From Candidatus Rokuibacteriota bacterium (GTDB lineage Bacteria; Methylomirabilota; Methylomirabilia; Rokubacteriales; CSP1-6): DNA of 51,079 bases. Location: contig VBPC01000295.1 in the NCBI GenBank assembly GCA_005887895.1, positions 1-51,079 on the forward strand. The letters are read 5' to 3'. Both the position numbers and the translations under genes were made by a program. This document shows, in pieces, positions 16,688 through 27,445 of this stretch; the first letter of the stretch is position 1, and the number at the start of each line of letters is the position of its first letter. Under the pieces are notes generated by a model. That model was not told the origin of the DNA. It saw only the letters and a program-made list of their open reading frames with translations, and ran no database searches.

Positions 16688-18630
16688 TCCCCGAGCTCGG
16701 CACCGGCGCGCTCCTGGTGGCGCTGACCCTCGCCCTCTACGGCGCGGTGGCGGCGGCGGTCGGCGCCCGCCGCGGCAAGGCCGCGCTGGTGGAATCCGCC
16801 CAGCACGCCGCCCTCGGCGTGTTCGTGCTGGTCACCGCCTGCATCCTGCTGCTCGTCTACGCGTTCCTGACCTTCGACTTCTCGGTGCGCTACGTCGCCA
16901 CCAACACGAACCTCGGCACCCCGTTCTACTACCGGATCACCGCGGTCTGGGGCGCGCTGGAGGGCTCGATCGTGTTGTGGTCGTGGATGCTGGGGCTCTA
17001 CACGCTCATCGTCGTGCTGCGTCACCGCACGAGCGCCCGCGAGCTCTATCCGTGGGTCCTCACCGTCATGCTGAGCGTCATCAGCTTCTTCCTGCTCGTG
17101 ATGACGGTCGCCGCACCGGTGTTCGCGCGGCTGAGCCCGGTCCCCGGCGACGGGCGCGGGCTCAACCCGCTGCTCGAGGACTCCGGCATGATCACCCACC
17201 CGGTGGCCCTCTACCTCGGCTTCACCGGCTTCACGGTGCCGTTCGCGTTCGCGGTGGCGGCGCTCGTCACCGGGCGCATCGGCGACTTCTGGATCACGAC
17301 CACCCGGCGCTGGACGATCCTGGCCTGGTACTTCCTCTCGCTCGGGCTGCTGATCGGCGGCTGGTGGAGCTACCACGTGCTCGGCTGGGGCGGCTACTGG
17401 GCCTGGGATCCCGTCGAGAACGCCGCGTTCATGCCGTGGCTCACCGGCACCGCGTTCCTGCACTCGGTGATGATCCAGGAGCGGCGACGGATGCTGCGGC
17501 TGTGGAACCTGGCGCTGGTGATCCTCACCTTCAGCCTCACGCTGTTCGGCACGTTCCTCACGCGCTCCGGCGTCATCGCCTCCGTGCACGCCTTCACGCA
17601 GGGGGCGATCGGCGTCTTCTTCCTCTCGTTCCTGGCGCTGGTGGTGCTCACCGCGCTGGCGCTGATCGCCTGGCGCTGGGACGACCTCGGGGCCCAGGGC
17701 GCGCTCGACTCGATCGTCTCCCGCGAGTCGGCGTTCCTGCTCAACAACGTGCTGCTGGTGGCGGCCGCCTTCACCGTCTTCTTCGGCACCGTGTTCCCGC
17801 TGCTGTCGGAGGCCGCCCGCGGCGTGAAGGTCAGCGTCGGCGCGCCGTTCTTCAATCAGGTCAACGTGCCGCTCTTCCTCTCGCTGATCTTCCTCATGGG
17901 CGTGGGCCCGCTCATCGCCTGGCGGCGCGCCTCGCTCGACAACCTCAAGCGCAACTTCGTGTGGCCGGTGGCGGCCGGCGCCGTCGCCGCGCTGATCCTG
18001 CGCGTGGTCGGCGTCCGCCCGGTGCTGGCGGTGACGGCGCTGGCGCTGACGGTGTTCGTGGCCGCCACGATCGCGGTGGATCTGCTGCGGGCGACGCGCG
18101 CCCGGCGGGCCATGGGCGAGCGCGCGCTGGCGGCGCTGGGCGGCCTGCTCCTGCGCCACAATCGCCGCTACGGCGGCTTCGTCGTCCACCTGGCGGTCCT
18201 CGTGGTGGCGGTCGGCGTCACCGGCTCGCAGGCGTGGTCGGTGCACACCGAGACGACCCTGCAGCGCGGCGAGCAGACCGAGCTCGGCGGCTACCGGGTG
18301 CGCTTCGACGGGCTGCGCGAGAGCCAGGAGTCCAACCACGGCAAGGTCACCGGCACCTTCACGATCGTCGGCGGCCGCGGCGCCGGCGAGGTGCTGGAGC
18401 CGGCCAAGAAGTTCTATCCGCAAGAGCAGTCGCCGATCGCCTACGTCGACTACCGGCTGGGCTTCGTCGACGACGTCTATCTCGTCCTCGGCGACTTCGC
18501 CCGCGACGGGTCGTCGGCCACCGTGAAGTTCCAGGTGAACCGCATGGTTTCCTGGATCTGGATCGGGGGTCTCATCCTCACGCTCGGCACCGTCCTGGCC
18601 GTGCTGCCCGAGCGGCGGAAGGCTGCGTGA
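16684..18630 (+). CDS. ccmF: Cytochrome c heme lyase subunit CcmF
   Basis: 648 residues, full length, with ATG 16684 overlapping the ccmE stop. About 13-15 membrane helices. The WWD heme-binding motif reads WGGYWAWDPVENA (near 235-247), and periplasmic histidines flank it (MITHPVALY, FLHSVMIQ). It ligates heme to the CxxCH motifs of apocytochromes such as the upstream CcoO fusion. Confidence 0.93.
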   Translation: MIPELGTGALLVALTLALYGAVAAAVGARRGKAALVESAQHAALGVFVLVTACILLLVYAFLTFDFSVRYVATNTNLGTPFYYRITAVWGALEGSIVLWSWMLGLYTLIVVLRHRTSARELYPWVLTVMLSVISFFLLVMTVAAPVFARLSPVPGDGRGLNPLLEDSGMITHPVALYLGFTGFTVPFAFAVAALVTGRIGDFWITTTRRWTILAWYFLSLGLLIGGWWSYHVLGWGGYWAWDPVENAAFMPWLTGTAFLHSVMIQERRRMLRLWNLALVILTFSLTLFGTFLTRSGVIASVHAFTQGAIGVFFLSFLALVVLTALALIAWRWDDLGAQGALDSIVSRESAFLLNNVLLVAAAFTVFFGTVFPLLSEAARGVKVSVGAPFFNQVNVPLFLSLIFLMGVGPLIAWRRASLDNLKRNFVWPVAAGAVAALILRVVGVRPVLAVTALALTVFVAATIAVDLLRATRARRAMGERALAALGGLLLRHNRRYGGFVVHLAVLVVAVGVTGSQAWSVHTETTLQRGEQTELGGYRVRFDGLRESQESNHGKVTGTFTIVGGRGAGEVLEPAKKFYPQEQSPIAYVDYRLGFVDDVYLVLGDFARDGSSATVKFQVNRMVSWIWIGGLILTLGTVLAVLPERRKAA

Positions 18631-19148
18631 GGCGCGGCTGGCGCTGGCTCCTGCCGCTGACGGCCGTCCCGGTGCTGGCGCTGCTGGCCTACGGCTTTCG
18701 CGTCGATCCGCGCGAGATTCCCTCGCCGCTCGTCGGCCGGCCGGCCGCCGCGTTCGCGCTGACGTCGTTCGACGGCGCCACCGTCGATCTGGCGGCGCTG
18801 CGTGGCAAGGTGGTCGTGCTCAACTTCTGGGCGTCGTGGTGCCGGCCGGCCTGCTACGAGGAAGCGCCGACGCTGGAGCGGGGCTGGCGCGCCTACCGCG
18901 ACCGCGGCGTGGTCGTTCTCGGCGTCGACATCCAGGACCACGACGAGGCCGCGCGGACGTTCATCCGCGACTTCAGCCTGAGCTTCGCCAACGCGCCCGA
19001 CCGCGGCGGCAAGGTCTCCGTCGATTACGGCGTCTACGGCGTGCCGGAGACGTTCTTCATCGACCGCGAGGGCCGCATTCGCGCCAAGCACGTCGGCGTG
19101 GTGACCGACGAGATCTTCCGCGCCACGGTGGAGCCGTTGCTGCGATGA
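18627..19148 (+). CDS. CcmG/TlpA-type thioredoxin with CxxxC motif
   Basis: 173 residues from GTG 18627 (GTGA overlap with ccmF). An N-terminal anchor helix (about 7-23) precedes a thioredoxin fold; the redox site reads WASWCRPACYEEAP with cysteines at 72 and 76, one residue more than the usual CxxC. The cis-proline is in GVPETFFID. CcmG (DsbE) keeps apocytochrome heme-site cysteines reduced. Its place between ccmF and ccmH fits this role despite the altered motif. Confidence 0.85.
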   Translation: MRRGWRWLLPLTAVPVLALLAYGFRVDPREIPSPLVGRPAAAFALTSFDGATVDLAALRGKVVVLNFWASWCRPACYEEAPTLERGWRAYRDRGVVVLGVDIQDHDEAARTFIRDFSLSFANAPDRGGKVSVDYGVYGVPETFFIDREGRIRAKHVGVVTDEIFRATVEPLLR

Positions 19149-19153
19149 CCCGG

Positions 19154-19411
19154 CTACCCCCGCCCGTCCGGGATGCGCGCGTCGACGGCGTCGGCGCAGC
19201 GCTTGAGCGTGGCCGCCAGGCGGGCTCGCGCCAAGCCCCAGCGCCGGGTGGCCGCCTCGACGGCGTCGCGCGGCAGCTCGCAGTCGGCCACGACGCCGCT
19301 GGTGCCCGTCACCGTCACCCGATAGTTCTCCGGCTCCTCGGCGATGCCGACGACCGTCGTGTTCGGCGCGATCTTCTGCACCAGGTCCTCGATGAGCGCG
19401 CGAGCGTCCAT
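19154..19411 (-). CDS. Small protein of unknown function, antisense within the ccm cluster
   Basis: 85 residues. GAGGAGG lies about 8 nt before the ATG, a good ribosome binding site, and the composition is that of a soluble protein (VQKIAPNTTVVGIAEEPENY, then a helical C-terminal half with WGLARARLAATLKR). It converges on ccmG (5 nt between stops) and diverges from ccmH (27 nt between starts). I do not recognise a family. Confidence 0.6.
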   Translation of the reverse strand: MDARALIEDLVQKIAPNTTVVGIAEEPENYRVTVTGTSGVVADCELPRDAVEAATRRWGLARARLAATLKRCADAVDARIPDGRG

Positions 19412-19438
19412 CCTCCACCTCCTCGGCGAATCGCGAGT

Positions 19439-19936
19439 ATGGCGTGCAACGGAGGTGCCAGCGAGCGACGCGTCGGCGTCCGAACGGTCGTCCTCGTGCT
19501 GGCGCTGCTGGCGCTGGTCGCCACCGGCGCCGCCGCGCAGCCGCCGGGCCCGCGCGTCGACGAAGAGCAGGTGTACGACGTGGCCTCGCAGCTGCGCTGC
19601 GTCGTCTGCCAGAATCTCTCGGTCGCCGACTCGCCCTCGGAGATGGCCAGCCAGATGCGCGTGATCGTCCGCGAGCGGCTGGCCGCCGGGCAGACCCCGG
19701 CGCAGGTGCGGCAGTACTTCGTCGAGCGCTACGGGGACTGGATCTTGCTGTTGCCGCCGCGCCGCGGCTTCACGCTGCTGGTGTGGCTGGCGCCGCTGGC
19801 CGCCGTGATCGTCGGCGTCGCGATCGTCGCGGTGCTGGTGGTGCGCTGGACACGGCGGCGACCGACGACGGCGCCGCCGCCGCTCGATCGCGCGATGAGC
19901 GAGCGCATCCGCCGCGAGCTGGAGCAGGAGCCGTGA
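19439..19936 (+). CDS. ccmH: Cytochrome c maturation protein CcmH
   Basis: 165 residues from ATG 19439; the ribosome binding site is weak and the true start is uncertain. A signal or anchor helix (about 15-33) is followed by LRCVVCQN, with C54 and C57 in the LRCxxCQ motif that defines CcmH, then one C-terminal helix (about 113-135). It reduces apocytochrome c together with CcmG and presents it to CcmF. Confidence 0.9.
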   Translation: MACNGGASERRVGVRTVVLVLALLALVATGAAAQPPGPRVDEEQVYDVASQLRCVVCQNLSVADSPSEMASQMRVIVRERLAAGQTPAQVRQYFVERYGDWILLLPPRRGFTLLVWLAPLAAVIVGVAIVAVLVVRWTRRRPTTAPPPLDRAMSERIRRELEQEP

Positions 19937-20877
19937 CCTCGACGCTCGGCGTGACGCTGGCCGCCGTCGCCATCGGCGCGCCGGCGCTCGCCTTCGCGCT
20001 GTGGCCCCTGCGGCGGCGGCGCGGGGGTCCGGCTGCGCTGCTGCCGCTCCCGCCGGATGCGCGCGAGCGCCTGACCGAGGACAAGCGGGCGGCGCTGCGC
20101 GCCCTGCGCGAGCTGGAGTTCGAGCACGGGGCCGGCCACATCGGCGACGCCGACTACGCCGACCTGCGCGCGCGCTACGAGGCCGACGCCGCCGCCGTGA
20201 TCTCCGAGCTCGATCGGCTCGCTCCGGTCAGCCCGGCGCCGCCGAGGAGCGCGCCGGCGCCGACCGCGCCGCGCGGCGCGTGGGGCCATCCGGCGGCGAT
20301 CGCCGTCGCGGCGCTCGCCCTGCTGACGTTCGGCGTGGCGCTCGGCGTCGGGATCATGCGCTACACCGAGCCGGACCGCATGGCGGGCGGGCCGGCCGTC
20401 GGCGGGCCGCCAATGGCGTCGATGGACGCCCCCAGCGCCGCCAACGCGCCGCGCGGCCCGGTCACGCCGCAGGTGCTGGAGGGCATGCTGGGGGCGGCGC
20501 GCTCCAGTCTCTTCGCCGGCCGCTACGGCGAGGCCATGGCCGCCTACCAGGCGGTGCTCAAGCGCGACCCGAACAATGTCGATGCGCTCACGCACATGGG
20601 GCTCATCGCCGCCATCGCGGCGCAGGGCACCGAGCACGGACCGGAGATGGTCACGCGAAGCCTCGACCTCTTCGAGCGCGCGCTGGCGATCGATCCGAAC
20701 TACGCGCCGGCGCTGCTGTACCGCGGGCAGGTGCTCTACGAGGTACGCAAGGACGCGGCCGGCGCGATCCGCTCGTGGGAGAAGTTCCTGGCGGTCAGCC
20801 CGCCCGGCGAGGACCGCGAGCGCGTGATGCAGATGATTGCCGCGGCCCGTGCCCAGCCCGGCGGCGCCAGGCGTTAG
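19933..20877 (+). CDS. ccmI: CcmI-like TPR protein of cytochrome c maturation
   Basis: 314 residues from GTG 19933 (GTGA overlap with ccmH). Two membrane helices (about 5-20 and 118-138) flank a cytoplasmic segment containing LTEDKRAALRALRELEFEH, typical of CcmI. A C-terminal periplasmic domain with two or three TPR units follows (YGEAMAAYQAVLKRDPNN, DLFERALAIDPNYAPALL). CcmI binds apocytochrome c C-termini. Last gene of the cluster. Confidence 0.85.
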   Translation: MTSTLGVTLAAVAIGAPALAFALWPLRRRRGGPAALLPLPPDARERLTEDKRAALRALRELEFEHGAGHIGDADYADLRARYEADAAAVISELDRLAPVSPAPPRSAPAPTAPRGAWGHPAAIAVAALALLTFGVALGVGIMRYTEPDRMAGGPAVGGPPMASMDAPSAANAPRGPVTPQVLEGMLGAARSSLFAGRYGEAMAAYQAVLKRDPNNVDALTHMGLIAAIAAQGTEHGPEMVTRSLDLFERALAIDPNYAPALLYRGQVLYEVRKDAAGAIRSWEKFLAVSPPGEDRERVMQMIAAARAQPGGARR

Positions 20878-20942
20878 CCGGCGAGCGCGCGGTCGAGAGG
20901 CGCCCCGGCTCCGCCGGCCCGCCGCGAGCGGCAGGGGGGCTT

Positions 20943-20963
20943 GGGGGCCATCTCGGGGCCCCC
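20943..20963. terminator. Hairpin between convergent genes
   Basis: GGGGGCC (20943-20949), a seven-base loop and GGCCCCC (20957-20963) form a perfect stem, 65 nt after ccmI and 12 nt beyond the end of the convergent gene at 20975. It may stop transcription from both sides, though there is no U-tract. Confidence 0.5.
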
Positions 20964-20974
20964 ATGTTCAACGT

Positions 20975-21322
20975 TCAACGAGCCCGGCCGGCCGAGGTGC
21001 GCTTGACCGACAGCGGCACCGCCAGCACCGATTCGCCCCTGGCGATGACGACCGGAATCGCCCAGATCACCTCGATGGTGACGCGACCTCGACCGTCGTT
21101 GGTCACGATCACGTCCCGCTCGCCGATCGGCACCCCGGCCTCGTTGGCCGCCGTCATGACGCGCGCCTTCAGCTCGCGCGACGGCACCGTCTCCACGCCC
21201 TCCCTGGACACGATCTCGTCCACCGCGCCGTTGACCTTCATCCACGACGAGAACGCGATCATCCCCGAGTACGCGGCGTAGCACACCACCACGATCAGCA
21301 CGCCCCAGAGAAACAGCCTCAT
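20975..21322 (-). CDS. Membrane-anchored protein, DUF4845-like layout
   Basis: 115 residues. One N-terminal helix (about 4-24), then a small alpha/beta domain with VDEIVSREG...SRELKARVMTAANEAGVPI and a beta-rich end (VTIEVIWAIPVVIA). The layout resembles DUF4845 proteins, but the match is by architecture and I would not insist on it. It may be co-transcribed with the regulator gene at 21352-22083, with 29 nt between them. Confidence 0.6.
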   Translation of the reverse strand: MRLFLWGVLIVVVCYAAYSGMIAFSSWMKVNGAVDEIVSREGVETVPSRELKARVMTAANEAGVPIGERDVIVTNDGRGRVTIEVIWAIPVVIARGESVLAVPLSVKRTSAGRAR

Positions 21323-21351
21323 GAGCGTCGCCCCTCAGCCGAGGTTGACGG

Positions 21352-22083
21352 TCACGCCGAATCGTTCGGCACGTACACCCAGATCTTGGCCGCCGCCGGC
21401 AGGCCGAGCGTGATCGAGTGCCCGTCGCCCGCCGCCGTGATGGTGCCGGCCCACGGCGCCACCTCGGTGATCTTCAGGCGGCGGCCGGGGCGCACGTCGT
21501 GGCGCCAGAGATACTCGAGCAGGTTCTTGTCAGCCTCGGCCTCCTCGGTGATCCGCTCCACCACGACGACCGCGCCCTCGCGGGCCTGGGCCAGCGGAAA
21601 CGGCTCCACGCGCGCGAGCGGCCGCGCCATGCCGGGGATCGGATTGCCGTGCGGACACGTGGACGGCATCCCGAGCAGCTCGGCCAGCCGATCCTCCACG
21701 CGCGGGGAGAGGGCGTGCTCCAGCCGGTGGGCTTCCTCGTGGGCGTCCGTCCAGTTGAGGCCGAGCGTGTCGGTGAGCCACCGCTCGAGCAGCCGGTGGC
21801 GCCGCGCCATGACCTCGGCGATCTCGCGGCCCTTGGTGGTGAGGCTCAGCTCCTTGCCGCGGCCGACCTTGACGTAGCCGCCGCGGGTCAGCCGGTGGAT
21901 CGATTCCGTCACCGCCGGTGCGGAGATGCCCATGTGCTTGGCGAGCCGGGCGCCGATGACGGGGCGGCCGCTACCGGCCAGATCGTAGATGGCCGCGAGG
22001 TAGTCCTGCACCGAGGCGGTGGCGACGCCCGCGCTCTCGGGACGGTTCTTCGCGGTGGATGGCTTGCCTGTTTCCGTGCGCAA
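21352..22083 (-). CDS. DtxR/MntR-family metal-dependent transcriptional regulator
   Basis: 243 residues if it starts at TTG 22083. Domains in order: winged helix (SVQDYLAAIYDLAGSG, with recognition helix around SAPAVTESIHRL), a dimerisation and metal-binding part (HRLLERWL, HEEAHRLEHALS), and a C-terminal SH3-like FeoA domain (about 165-240). Such proteins repress metal uptake genes when Fe or Mn is bound. A -10 box (TATACT, 22096-22091) lies 7 nt before the TTG, so the transcript may be leaderless. GTG further in, at the SVQDY segment, is an alternative start. Confidence 0.82.
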   Translation of the reverse strand: MRTETGKPSTAKNRPESAGVATASVQDYLAAIYDLAGSGRPVIGARLAKHMGISAPAVTESIHRLTRGGYVKVGRGKELSLTTKGREIAEVMARRHRLLERWLTDTLGLNWTDAHEEAHRLEHALSPRVEDRLAELLGMPSTCPHGNPIPGMARPLARVEPFPLAQAREGAVVVVERITEEAEADKNLLEYLWRHDVRPGRRLKITEVAPWAGTITAAGDGHSITLGLPAAAKIWVYVPNDSA

Positions 22084-22090
22084 CGCCCGC

Positions 22091-22096
22091 AGTATA
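22091..22096 (-). promoter_or_regulatory. -10 box placed for leaderless transcription of the DtxR-type gene
   Basis: TATACT on the minus strand with a weak TTCGTC 18 nt upstream. The distance to the TTG codon (7 nt) puts the expected transcription start at the start codon. Confidence 0.45.
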
Positions 22097-22136
22097 CCCG
22101 ACCGCCACGGCCTCGACGAACCGCCCGCCCCGCCGA

Positions 22137-22513
22137 CTAGCGGCCGACGGCCTGCGCTCCGCGCAGGGTCATGACGGTCGAGCTCGCCCGCGCCACCAGC
22201 GCCTGGCGCGCATCGACGACGTCGCATTCTCGCCGGTCCACACGGGCTTCAGGAAGTTGATCTTGAGCTCCAGCGTCGTGAACGTCTCGCCGTCGCCGAG
22301 CGTCGCCGCCCACGCGATGCCCATCGCCGCGTCGGCGATGTCGCCGAGCACGCCGCCGTGCAGCGTGCCCATCGGGCTGGCGTGACGCTCGGTCGCCTGG
22401 AAGCGCACCGTCGCCCGGCCCGGCTCGACCGACTCCAGGGCGAAGCCGAGCAGCGTGGCGATCGGCGGCGGCGGCGCCTCGCCCCGCTGGATCAGGTGCA
22501 ACGCGTCGAGCAT
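22137..22513 (-). pseudogene. PaaI-type hotdog thioesterase, frameshifted by an internal deletion
   Basis: ATG 22513 opens a hotdog thioesterase: ATERHASPMGTLHGGVLGDIADAAMG includes the conserved HGGxxxxxxD core, ending at KPVWTGE. There the original frame reads into NATSSMRARRWW and stops at 22169 (114 residues). In another frame the family C-terminus resumes at once as CDVVDARQALVARASSTVMTLRG, ending at TAG 22137. About 15-20 codons that normally join the two blocks are absent and the frame changes, near 22221-22234. The family hydrolyses acyl-CoA thioesters. Probably inactive, unless this is an assembly error. Confidence 0.75.
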
Positions 22514-22515
22514 CT

Positions 22516-23886
22516 TCACGAGGCCACTCGCGGGGCGTCCCAGGCACCCAGTCGGATCGCGCCGGCCAGGGTGCCGCCGAACACGACGAGGGCGGCGGCC
22601 ATGACGAGGAAGAGCGCGCCGAGCGGTCCGCCGGCCCAGTGCAAGATCAGCCAGCCCCCCGCCGCCGCGACCAGCAGCCGCAGCGTGCCGGCGACCAGCG
22701 GCCACCGGAGCCGACCGGCGCCCTGCGAGGCGAAATAGAGGGCGAGGCCGAGCCCGAAGAAGCCGTAGGTCGGGCCGACGAGGCGCAGATAGGAGGCGCC
22801 GGCGGCCAGCACATCCGGATCGCTGCTGAACAGCCGGAGCCACGCGTGGGGAAACAGCGCGGCGGCCAGGCCGATGGTCTCGGTCACCGCCGCCGCCATC
22901 AGCGCCCCCGTCCACGCCACGCGCACCGCGCGCTCGCGCTGGCCCGCGCCGACGTTGGTGCCGACCATCGTGACCAGCGCCGAGCCGAAGCCGAAGACCA
23001 GCGGGATCTGGAGATATTCGAGGCGCACGCCCAGGCCGTAGCCGGCGAGCGCGAGGGTGCCGAACGGCCCCACGAGCGCGGTGAGGACGACGACGGTCAG
23101 GTTCGTCAGGACGTTGTTCACGAGGCTGGGCGCGCCGACGCTGAGGATCTCGCCGAGGAGCTCGCCCCGCAGCCGCACCGGCGCCAGGCGCACGAGGCTG
23201 CGGCCCCCGCGGAGGTAGCCCAGGAAGACGAGGCTGCCGAGCGCGTAGTACGCCACCACGGCGAGGCCGGCGCCGGTGATGCCCAGGCGCGGCAGTCCGG
23301 CGAGGCCGAAGATCAGCGCGGGCGACAGCGTGACGAGGACCGCCCCGCCGCCGAGGGTGACCGCGGCCGGCAGCACCATGTTGCCGGTGCCGCGCACGAC
23401 ACTGGCCAGTATGTTGAAGAGCCAGACGGCGACCGCGCCGGCGAAGACGACGCGGGAGTACGCCACCGCCGCCTCCAGGGCGCCGTCGCGCGCCCCGATC
23501 GCGTGGTACAGCGGGCGGCCGCCGGGCAGGACGACGGCGGTGAACACGCCGCCGAGGACGAGCGCGATGACGATCGCGTGGGCCACGAGCGCGTCGGCGT
23601 GGGCGCGGCGACCGGCCCCGAGCGCCCGCGCCACCGCCGAGGCGACGCCGCCGCCCATGCCGCCGGCCGACATCGTCTGCATCAGCATGACGAGCGGGAA
23701 CGTCACCGAGATCCCGGCCAGGGCGTCGGGGCCGAGGCGGCCGACGAAGTAGGCCTCCAGCACGTTGATGGCGACCTGGGCCACCAGCATGATCACGCCC
23801 GGCGCCGCCAGCCGCAGCAGGGTGGCCGCGATGGGTCCCTCCAGCAGGCGGCGGGTCGGGCCGTCGGCGAGGCGCGGGTCGCTCAT
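22516..23886 (-). CDS. MATE family multidrug efflux transporter
   Basis: 456 residues, 12 predicted membrane helices in two similar halves. MATE features include LRLAAPGVIMLVAQ at the N-terminus, the helix with VEAYFVGRLG-like EAYFVGRLGPDALAG, and VRGTGNMVLPA. It exports cationic or hydrophobic compounds using a Na+ or H+ gradient. It is transcribed divergently from an HxlR regulator with 56 nt between starts, so that regulator probably controls it. Confidence 0.92.
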   Translation of the reverse strand: MSDPRLADGPTRRLLEGPIAATLLRLAAPGVIMLVAQVAINVLEAYFVGRLGPDALAGISVTFPLVMLMQTMSAGGMGGGVASAVARALGAGRRAHADALVAHAIVIALVLGGVFTAVVLPGGRPLYHAIGARDGALEAAVAYSRVVFAGAVAVWLFNILASVVRGTGNMVLPAAVTLGGGAVLVTLSPALIFGLAGLPRLGITGAGLAVVAYYALGSLVFLGYLRGGRSLVRLAPVRLRGELLGEILSVGAPSLVNNVLTNLTVVVLTALVGPFGTLALAGYGLGVRLEYLQIPLVFGFGSALVTMVGTNVGAGQRERAVRVAWTGALMAAAVTETIGLAAALFPHAWLRLFSSDPDVLAAGASYLRLVGPTYGFFGLGLALYFASQGAGRLRWPLVAGTLRLLVAAAGGWLILHWAGGPLGALFLVMAAALVVFGGTLAGAIRLGAWDAPRVAS

Positions 23887-23894
23887 GACTTGCT

Positions 23895-23922
23895 ATTTTA
23901 TAGTGACTAGCTTTTCTGTCAA
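23895..23922 (-). promoter_or_regulatory. Promoter of the MATE gene with a possible HxlR operator
   Basis: Minus strand: TTGACA (23922-23917), 16-nt spacer, TAAAAT (23900-23895), 8 nt before the ATG, so the transcript is close to leaderless. The inverted repeat TAGTGACTA (23901-23909) sits between the two hexamers and is a natural place for a repressor to bind. Confidence 0.6.
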
Positions 23923-23930
23923 GACCCCGG

Positions 23931-23936
23931 TATTCT
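23931..23936 (+). promoter_or_regulatory. -10 box for the HxlR-type gene
   Basis: TATTCT lies 6 nt before the ATG at 23943, with no Shine-Dalgarno, suggesting a leaderless mRNA. No convincing -35 element is seen. Confidence 0.35.
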
Positions 23937-23942
23937 GGCGGC

Positions 23943-24389
23943 ATGCCCAAGCGGTACGGTCAGCCCTGTCCGGTCGCCCGGACCCTCGAGGTCGTCGGCG
24001 ACCGCTGGACGCTCCTGCTCGTGCGCGATCTGCTCGACGGGCCGAAGCGGTTCCAGGACTTCGCCCGCCGTCAGACCGGCATCGCGCCGAACATCCTGTC
24101 CGACCGGCTCAAGCTGATGGAGGAGCACCGGCTGGTGACGCGCCACCTCTACTCCGATCACCCGCCCCGCGCCCGCTACGAGCTGACCGAGCGCGGCCGC
24201 GAGCTGGGGGTCGTGGTCGGCGCGCTGGCGAGCTGGGGCGGGCGGCACCTGTATCGGGCGAGCGCGCTCGTCCACGATGCTTGCGGACATCCCGTGGAGC
24301 TGAAGTACTTCTGCCGGCACTGCGCGGGCCGGGTGCCCGGCCGCACGGTCCGCCTCGCCCGCCGCCGCCCCGCGACGGCGAAGGCCTGA
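23943..24389 (+). CDS. HxlR-family transcriptional regulator
   Basis: 148 residues. The HxlR winged helix is clear: CPVARTLEVVGDRWTLLLVRDL at about 10-30 with the conserved Cys, then GPKRFQDFARRQTGIAPNILSDRLK and RYELTERGREL. The C-terminal 45 residues carry a small Cys/His cluster (DACGHPVELKYFCRHC) that could bind zinc. It probably represses or activates the divergent MATE gene. Many HxlR proteins respond to electrophiles or oxidants through the N-terminal Cys. Confidence 0.9.
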   Translation: MPKRYGQPCPVARTLEVVGDRWTLLLVRDLLDGPKRFQDFARRQTGIAPNILSDRLKLMEEHRLVTRHLYSDHPPRARYELTERGRELGVVVGALASWGGRHLYRASALVHDACGHPVELKYFCRHCAGRVPGRTVRLARRRPATAKA

Positions 24390-26444
<2,055 letters not shown>

Positions 26445-26467
26445 GCGCCGGGACTCGTGACGCCGTG

Positions 26468-27445
26468 ATGCCAGGTCTCCCCCGTCCCGTCCTCTGCGCG
26501 CTGGCGCTGGCCGCGCTCGCCGGCGGCTGCATCGGCCGCGTCACCGACTCGCCGGCGCCGGTCGACCAGCTGGCGCCCGGCCGCTGGACGGCGCTGACGC
26601 CGATGCCGACGCCCCGCCAGGAGGTGGCCGTCGCGGCCTGGCGCGATCGCGTGTGGGTCATCGGCGGGTTCGGCGAGAGCGCCGAGCCGATGACGACCGT
26701 CGAGACGTACGATCCGAGCCTCAACGTCTGGGAAACGCGCGCCTCGCTGCCCGTGCCCGTCCATCACGCCGCCGCCGCCGTCGTCGGCGACCGCCTCTTC
26801 GTCGTCGGCGGCTACACCGGTGGGCGCGTGCAGTGGACGCCCCTCGACAGCGTGTACGAGTTCGTCGCCGCCCGCGAGAGGTGGGAGGCGCGGGCGCCGA
26901 TGCCGACCGCGCGCGGGGGGCTGGCGGTGGCGGTGCTCGACGGCCGCCTGCACGCGCTCGGCGGCGCCTCTGACGGCGCGAGCAACGCCCACGAGGTGTA
27001 CGAGCCGGACGCGAATCGCTGGACGCGGGCCAACGCCATGCCGACCGCGCGCGATCACCTGGCCGCAGTGGCCTTTCAGGGCCGCGTGTGGGCGCTCGGC
27101 GGGCGCGCCTCGTTCAGAGGCGAGCAGTACGGCAACGTGGAGGTCTACGACCCGTCGACGGACTCCTGGCGCACCGCGCCTCCGCTGCCGGCGGCGCGCG
27201 GGGGGCTGGCGGCGGCGGCGCTGCCCGATCGCATCTTCGTCTTCGGCGGCGAGGCGCCGTTCAGGATCTTCAGCGCGACCGAGATGTACGAGACCGTCGG
27301 CAATCGCTGGATCGCCAAGGAGCCGATGCCGACACCGCGCCACGGCATCGGCGCCGCCGTGATCGGCGGCCGCGTGTACCTGCCGGGCGGGGCGACCCAG
27401 CCCGGCTTCGCGCCGACGGCCGCCAACGAGGTGTACACGCCATGA
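26468..27445 (+). CDS. Kelch-repeat lipoprotein
   Basis: 325 residues from ATG 26468 (GTG 26465 also possible). A lipoprotein signal ends in the lipobox LAGGC at about 20-24. Six kelch-type repeats follow, each with a GG pair and a W about six residues after a Y (for example WVIGGFGES...ETYDPSLNVWE), forming a beta-propeller. It is anchored to a membrane outside the cytoplasm; ligand unknown. It overlaps the next gene by 4 nt, suggesting joint function. Confidence 0.85.
   Translation: MPGLPRPVLCALALAALAGGCIGRVTDSPAPVDQLAPGRWTALTPMPTPRQEVAVAAWRDRVWVIGGFGESAEPMTTVETYDPSLNVWETRASLPVPVHHAAAAVVGDRLFVVGGYTGGRVQWTPLDSVYEFVAARERWEARAPMPTARGGLAVAVLDGRLHALGGASDGASNAHEVYEPDANRWTRANAMPTARDHLAAVAFQGRVWALGGRASFRGEQYGNVEVYDPSTDSWRTAPPLPAARGGLAAAALPDRIFVFGGEAPFRIFSATEMYETVGNRWIAKEPMPTPRHGIGAAVIGGRVYLPGGATQPGFAPTAANEVYTP

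Noticed and set aside
16570..18423. 617-codon minus-strand frame opposite ccmF
   Set aside because: Shadow composition (His, Arg, Asp, Glu, Gln runs) with no domain; ccmF is intact on the plus strand.
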